DNA of 9,708 nt from an uncultured Eubacteriales bacterium. Its GTDB lineage: Bacteria; Bacillota; Clostridia; Oscillospirales; Oscillospiraceae. A program made the position numbers and the translations under genes. Each line of letters begins with the position of its first letter. Position 1 is the stretch's first letter. Shown here one piece after another: positions 6,651 through 9,708 of the stretch. The notes below the pieces were generated by a model. That model worked only from the letters and a program-made list of their open reading frames with translations. It was not told the origin of the DNA and ran no database searches. Where the stretch lies: positions 1 through 9,708 of the forward strand of contig ONVR01000376.1 of NCBI GenBank assembly GCA_900321335.1. The letters run 5' to 3'.

Positions 6651-7929
6651 CCGAGCCGTGTCCTGTGACAAGCGGCTGTTGGAGCAGTGGGACAAAGAGA
6701 GGAATGGCAGCCTGACCCCAAAGGACGTGTCCGCGTTCAGCCATGGCAAGGCATGGTGGCTTTGTGAAAAAGGCCATTCCTGGGAGGCGGTCATTGCCTC
6801 GCGCTCCAGAGGTGTCGGCTGTCCTGTTTGTGCAGGATTAAAGATACTCGAAGGCTACAATGATTTGCAGACGCGCCTTCCGGAGTTGGCAGCGGAATGG
6901 CATCCCACAAAAAATGGATCGCTAAGACCAACCATGGTGGCAAGGAACAGTCACAAAAAGGTCTGGTGGCAGTGTGAAAAGGGACACGAGTGGGAGGCAA
7001 CTATAAAATCCCGATCCACCGGAAGCGGATGTCCTGTGTGCAGGAATCGCACAGTAGTCGCCGGAGAAAACGACCTGGCCTCCCAAGCCCCCGATATTGC
7101 GGCGCAATGGCACCCACAAAAAAACGCACCTATAACGCCGGATCAGGTCACGGCAGGCTCACAGAAGTGTGTTTGGTGGTTGTGTGAGCATGGCCACGAG
7201 TGGCAAGCGAGAATCTGTGAGCGTACCAACCGGAGAAAAGGTTGTCCGCATTGCGCACACCGCCCGATTCTGATTCCCGCCGGAGAGAAGAATAGCCGGT
7301 TGATTGGAGAGTGGCATCCGACGAAAAATGGCACATTGAAACCGGAGGACATAAGCGAATGCTCCTCCCGTGCTGTCTGGTGGCGCTGCGCAAAAGGCCA
7401 TGAATGGCAGGCTAAGGTCAGTAATCAATATCAGGAAAGCAGTTGTCCCTTCTGCGCAGGAAAGCGCATACTGTCGGGAGAAAATGATTTGAAGACTTTG
7501 TATCCAGCCATAACATTGGAATGGCATCCAACGAAAAACGATCCGCTGCAGCCTGAAAACGTGGCCCCGCACAGCAACAGGTATGTGTGGTGGCAATGTC
7601 CGCTGGGACATGAGTATTACATGATGGTCAACAGCCGTACACAGAGAGGAAGCGGCTGCCCCTATTGTGCCGGTAGTAAGGTGTTGGCCGGGTTCAACGA
7701 CCTTGCGACTCGTGCGCCGAAAGTCGCGGCGCAGTGGTACACTCCGCTAAACGGTGACCTGACACCGCAGGATGTAGTCGCTGGAAGTAATAAGTTCGCA
7801 TGGTGGCAGTGTCAGGAGGGACATGTGTGGCGGGCACGTATTTCCGCACGAACCAGACAGAAAGGCACCGGTTGCCCGTATTGTGCCAGGAATATGCCCA
7901 AGAAGAGAAGCAGAAAAGATAGGCGATGA
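6622..7929 (+). CDS. Zinc-ribbon repeat protein (DUF4379-like), six units
   Basis: From ATG 6622 (AAGGAG at 6606-6611) the protein has 435 residues. Six tandem units follow each other with almost no other sequence: WW pairs at 45, 115, 185, 253, 323 and 394 give spacings of 70, 70, 68, 70 and 71. Each unit holds WWxC..GHxW and GCPxC ligands (for example C48, H52, C67, C70) and most are joined by a G-x-NDL linker. Unit four is joined by a changed linker (ILIPAGEKNSRLIGEW). The start ITLYD resembles ITLYE in the upstream paralogue, so the two genes arose by duplication with change in unit number. The tail PKKRSRKDRR is strongly basic, fitting nucleic-acid binding. No catalytic domain is seen. 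TTG 6616 is an alternative start two codons earlier. The regular array of similar but not identical modules is notable. Confidence 0.83.
   Translation: MANHIITLYDRAVSCDKRLLEQWDKERNGSLTPKDVSAFSHGKAWWLCEKGHSWEAVIASRSRGVGCPVCAGLKILEGYNDLQTRLPELAAEWHPTKNGSLRPTMVARNSHKKVWWQCEKGHEWEATIKSRSTGSGCPVCRNRTVVAGENDLASQAPDIAAQWHPQKNAPITPDQVTAGSQKCVWWLCEHGHEWQARICERTNRRKGCPHCAHRPILIPAGEKNSRLIGEWHPTKNGTLKPEDISECSSRAVWWRCAKGHEWQAKVSNQYQESSCPFCAGKRILSGENDLKTLYPAITLEWHPTKNDPLQPENVAPHSNRYVWWQCPLGHEYYMMVNSRTQRGSGCPYCAGSKVLAGFNDLATRAPKVAAQWYTPLNGDLTPQDVVAGSNKFAWWQCQEGHVWRARISARTRQKGTGCPYCARNMPKKRSRKDRR
7801..7831 (+). repeat. 31-bp exact repeat, copy 2 (last unit of second zinc-ribbon gene)
   Basis: This is identical to 6435-6465. 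Identity down to third codon positions, stronger than between other units, points to recent exchange or duplication of the terminal unit. Confidence 0.75.
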
Positions 7930-7933
7930 ATAA

Positions 7934-8230
7934 GGCAGCGTAAAAGCACGTTGCCAAAAAACAGGACCTTATGGGATAACATTTCAGGAAAATGATGGTC
8001 TGTGTCCAGCGGAAAGCAAAGGCAGGCAAACGACGAGTTGCGGATGTTACAGCCAACACATAGCGGAATAGCTGATCTGTGTGGGCGTAACATGTCCAGA
8101 AAATGCTTTGGGCTAAGACCGTTTGAAAAACACTGTCAACGGGGTTCCGGTCGCGGAATGGATGAAAGACAAGCAACGATGGAAATCCGCCAGCGGCTTC
8201 GAGAGAATGGCGGTATTACCTGGGGCAGTA
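7934..8230 (+). pseudogene. Possible degraded CxC/AP2-type gene remnant
   Basis: This 348-bp gap (7930-8277) has no convincing intact gene. One frame (7934 onward) reads VKARCQKTGPYGITF, then GRQTTSCGC, a stop at 8069-8071, another at 8114-8116, and then NTVNGVPVAEWMKDKQRW and SASGFERMAV up to the stop at 8231-8233. The order SCGC, then V-x-G, then SGF resembles the second half of the CxCxC/AP2 protein at 3132-3881 (SCGC, VDGTCLQSL, SGIAGV). It has no start codon with a ribosome binding site. An 80-residue frame at 8002-8244 exists but looks random. The likeness is weak and based on short motifs only. Confidence 0.25.
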
Positions 8231-8277
8231 TAAGAAGAACTTAGGAGAAAAATACAAAATTCGTAGGAGAGAAAACA

Positions 8278-8553
8278 ATGAACAAAAAAGAATTGATTGC
8301 AGAAGTCGCGGAGAAGACGGGCACTACGAAGGTCGCAACGAAAGAAATCCTGGAGGGAATACTGGAGAGCGTTATGCAAGCAGTGGCGGATGGGGATAAG
8401 GTGAGCATTCCCGGCTTTGGGGTATTCGAGTCCAAATACCGTCCTGCACACTCCGGCCGCAATCCGCGAACAAAGGAGCTGGTGGAAATTCCTGCACATA
8501 CTACGCCTGTTTTTAAGGCCGGCAAGGAATTTAAAGACAAGGTCAACAAGTGA
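8278..8553 (+). CDS. hup: HU family DNA-binding protein
   Basis: This 91-residue protein has the full HU/IHF fold length. The N-terminal helices MNKKELIAEVAEKTGTTK and a second helix to about residue 38 form the dimer core. IPGFGVFESKYRP leads into the beta arm, with GRNPRT at 60-65 (Pro63 being the usual intercalating residue), and KAGKEFKDKVN closes the protein. HU bends and compacts DNA non-specifically. Here it has its own strong ribosome binding site (AGGAG at 8265-8269, 8 nt before ATG) and follows a gap, so it may be transcribed separately. Several Clostridia carry extra HU genes on accessory elements, and whether this is the main or an extra copy cannot be told from the window. Confidence 0.95.
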   Translation: MNKKELIAEVAEKTGTTKVATKEILEGILESVMQAVADGDKVSIPGFGVFESKYRPAHSGRNPRTKELVEIPAHTTPVFKAGKEFKDKVNK

Positions 8554-8761
8554 CCTGAAGAGAAAACGACACCGAGTTGCCTTCAAAAACTGCGTTTCTC
8601 CACATAAAAATTATTCGTGTCAAACTTAGCATGAGCATCAAATAGAATATATGTTCCAAATGCTCGCAAAAGAGCAGCTTGCCAATGGTTAGAAAGGCAA
8701 TTGGGGAGACTGCCACACAAAATAATAGGAATAATAGGCGTGCAATTGAAGCCGCCAACAG

Positions 8762-8794
8762 ATGGAGATCACACGCCATTCGTGTGGTCTCCAT
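8762..8794. repeat. Hairpin, 14-bp stem with one G-U pair
   Basis: ATGGAGATCACACG (8762-8775) pairs with CGTGTGGTCTCCAT (8781-8794) around a CCATT loop. No T-tract follows on either strand. Confidence 0.6.
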
Positions 8795-8830
8795 GTGCTT
8801 TCTATGGGGGATAGTGAGAGAAAGCACATG
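8792..8830. repeat. Inverted repeat, 12-bp perfect arms
   Basis: CATGTGCTTTCT (8792-8803) and AGAAAGCACATG (8819-8830) are perfect inverted repeats with a 15-nt loop. The left arm shares three bases with the preceding hairpin, so the two full stems exclude each other by a few base pairs. Confidence 0.6.
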
Positions 8831-8900
8831 TATATTCACTGATGTGATGTTTCTATATGGGAAAGACTGTGCGTGAAGATTATTGCCTGGCACACATCAT

Positions 8901-8926
8901 GAATGGTATTGACGTCAATTGTATTC
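8901..8926. repeat. Imperfect 26-bp dyad with ATTGACGTCAAT core
   Basis: The core 8908-8919 is a perfect 12-bp palindrome (ATTGACGTCAAT). Outer arms extend the symmetry to 8901-8926 with two mismatches and one G-T. It has the shape of an operator for a dimeric protein. Confidence 0.45.
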
Positions 8927-8933
8927 CAAATGA

Positions 8934-8975
8934 CAAGACATACGCGCCTGCCTCGTTGCAGGCGCGTATGTCTTG
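8934..8975. repeat. Perfect 18-bp stem hairpin without U-tract
   Basis: CAAGACATACGCGCCTGC (8934-8951) and its exact complement (8958-8975) enclose a CTCGTT loop. The stem is G+C-rich in an A+T-rich setting. Neither strand has a T-run after it, so it is not a standard intrinsic terminator, although it could still stop or protect transcripts. Confidence 0.7.
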
Positions 8976-9154
8976 CCTCTCAAAAATGTTGTTAGTGTTA
9001 AAAAAGCAAATAAAGCTAGATAAAAGGAGTGAACACTAAACAAGGGAACAAAGAGGAACGTAAGAATATATCTGCAGAAAATCCACATTGAAAATTACAG
9101 ATTGCTTACAATTGGCGAAAGAAAAAAGTGGGATTTCTAACCGGTTGCCGCAGT

Positions 9155-9186
9155 AAAAATACCCGCCACTTGTGGCGGGTATTTTT
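9155..9186. terminator. Bidirectional intrinsic terminator
   Basis: AAAAATACCCGCCA (9155-9168) and TGGCGGGTATTTTT (9173-9186) form a perfect 14-bp stem with a CTTG loop. The A-tract and T-tract on the two sides make it work in both directions, as expected between convergent genes. Confidence 0.88.
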
Positions 9187-9207
9187 GCTGGCGCAAGAGA
9201 GTTTAAT

Positions 9208-9231
9208 TCGAGGCGGGCTCCGCCCCCTCGA
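9208..9231. repeat. G+C-rich imperfect inverted repeat
   Basis: TCGAGGCGG (9208-9216) can pair with CCGCC...CTCGA (9220-9231) with a small CC bulge. There is no T-run. It lies between the two terminators, and its role is unknown. Confidence 0.35.
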
Positions 9232-9281
9232 GCTCCCCCTTTCTTTGTCGTAACCCCAATGTAGGAGAATTAACCGATACT

Positions 9282-9324
9282 CCAACAAAAAAGTGACAGG
9301 CTTTGCCTGTCGCTTTTTTGTTGG
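9282..9324 (-). terminator. Intrinsic terminator of the P-type ATPase gene
   Basis: CCAACAAAAAAGTGACAGG (9282-9300) and the right arm 9306-9324 form a 19-bp stem with one G-T pair and a CTTTG loop. It starts 12 bp beyond the ATPase stop on the minus strand. The A/T tracts inside the arms allow termination in either direction. Confidence 0.87.
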
Positions 9325-9336
9325 CCAGTACACGGC

Positions 9337-9708
9337 TCAGTCGTCCTTCAGCCGCAGCAGCAGCGCGGCGTTCACGACGACGAAGACCGAGCCGCAGTTG
9401 TGCCACAGTGCGCCGGTGACCGGGCTGAGGACGCCGAGGGCGGAGAGCACAACGGCGGTCAGATTGATGACCAGGGACGCGATGATGTTGACCCGCACCT
9501 TGTTCATGACCTTCCGCATGAGCCGGAACAGATAGGGCAGGCGCCGGAGCTCATCGCTCACCAGCACCGCGTCGGCGGCTTCCACCGCGATGTCCGACCC
9601 GATCCCGCCCATGGCGATGCCCGCGTCCGCGCTCGTGAGGGCGAGGGCGTCATTGACGCCGTCGCCGATCATGCAGACCGGCTCCGCGCCGCCGGCGCGC
9701 TCCCTGAT
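9337..9708 (-). CDS. Heavy-metal-translocating P-type ATPase, C-terminal part (5' end outside window)
   Basis: The minus-strand frame is open from the window end to the TGA at 9339-9337 and gives 123 residues, the C-terminal end of a P1B-type ATPase. It contains the hinge motif CMIGDGVNDALAL, the following GIAMGGIGSDIAVEAADAVL, and two membrane segments (about NIIASLVINLTAVVLSALGV, and VFVVVNAALLL). The last helix region carries HNCGS, a motif seen in some Zn/Cd-type or unassigned clostridial metal pumps. The metal cannot be decided without the missing CPx helix and N-terminal metal-binding domain. Such pumps export or import transition metals across the cytoplasmic membrane using ATP. The gene is clearly richer in G+C than the rest of the window and points the opposite way, and so probably belongs to the chromosomal flank. 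Confidence 0.92.
   Translation of the reverse strand: MRERAGGAEPVCMIGDGVNDALALTSADAGIAMGGIGSDIAVEAADAVLVSDELRRLPYLFRLMRKVMNKVRVNIIASLVINLTAVVLSALGVLSPVTGALWHNCGSVFVVVNAALLLRLKDD

Larger units (their letters stand above)
8554..9154. other. Gene-free region rich in inverted repeats
   Basis: No frame on either strand has a credible start, ribosome binding site and protein-like composition. The stretch is A+T-rich and contains several strong dyads (8762-8794, 8792-8830, 8901-8926, 8934-8975) listed separately. It separates HU on the + strand from the convergent ATPase gene. Confidence 0.6.

Noticed and set aside
5874..7929. CRISPR-like or DNA satellite repeat array
   Set aside because: The ~210-bp periodicity is at the protein level. 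The DNA of the units is diverged apart from short matches, and there are no spacers.
7694..8176. 160-residue minus-strand frame
   Set aside because: It is opposite the last zinc-ribbon units. Its composition is explained by their complement, and no ribosome binding site was noted.
8002..8244. 80-residue frame before HU
   Set aside because: It has a GTG start without a ribosome binding site and no motif. Another frame in the same stretch looks more protein-like, although broken.
8679..8876. Possible 65-residue gene after HU
   Set aside because: It runs through both inverted repeats, has no convincing ribosome binding site, and is low in protein-like patterns.
9187..9281. tRNA or attachment site on the minus strand near GCGCCA and TTCGA-like bases
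   Set aside because: No cloverleaf can be formed. The T-arm and acceptor pairing fail, and no matching direct repeat was found elsewhere in the window.

Overview
The window looks like a stretch of a Clostridia genome, most likely an uncultured or gut-type member of the Oscillospiraceae/Ruminococcaceae. The evidence is several sortases with sortase-anchored pilin-like proteins, purine-rich Shine-Dalgarno sites, GTG starts, a small HU protein, and families (AP2/CxCxC proteins, DUF4379-type zinc-ribbon repeat proteins) that are common in gut Firmicutes. The species cannot be read from the sequence.

Layout, left to right. Positions 1-3092 form a compact cell-surface cluster on the + strand: the 3' end of a class B sortase, a secreted two-domain pilin-like protein with an SPQTG sorting signal, a small protein of unknown function, a second pilin-like protein with an LPQTG signal whose 5' end (signal peptide and part of a Cna-B domain) is missing, and a second, non-class-B sortase that overlaps it by 4 bp. 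Positions 3132-4785 hold a putative DNA-binding protein (two CxCxC...CxC modules plus an AP2-like domain) and a response-regulator/SARP-like transcription factor that has Glu where the phosphoacceptor Asp should be. A complete class B sortase follows (4891-5715).

Positions 5874-7929 carry two overlapping paralogous genes built from tandem ~70-residue zinc-ribbon repeats (3 and 6 units), preceded by a perfect hairpin right next to the ribosome binding site. After a 348-bp stretch with only a possible degraded gene comes an HU-family protein (8278-8553).

The remaining 783 bp up to 9336 hold no convincing gene but are rich in strong inverted repeats and two terminators. From 9337 the minus strand carries the end of a heavy-metal P-type ATPase, noticeably more G+C-rich than the accessory genes. 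This suggests that the accessory block ends near the terminators.

Functionally, the left half reads as a surface-fibre module (substrates plus dedicated sortases) with a possible own regulator. The right half is a nucleic-acid-binding group (AP2, zinc-ribbon repeats, HU) whose job is unknown. No CRISPR array, RNA gene, transposase, integrase or phage structural gene was seen.
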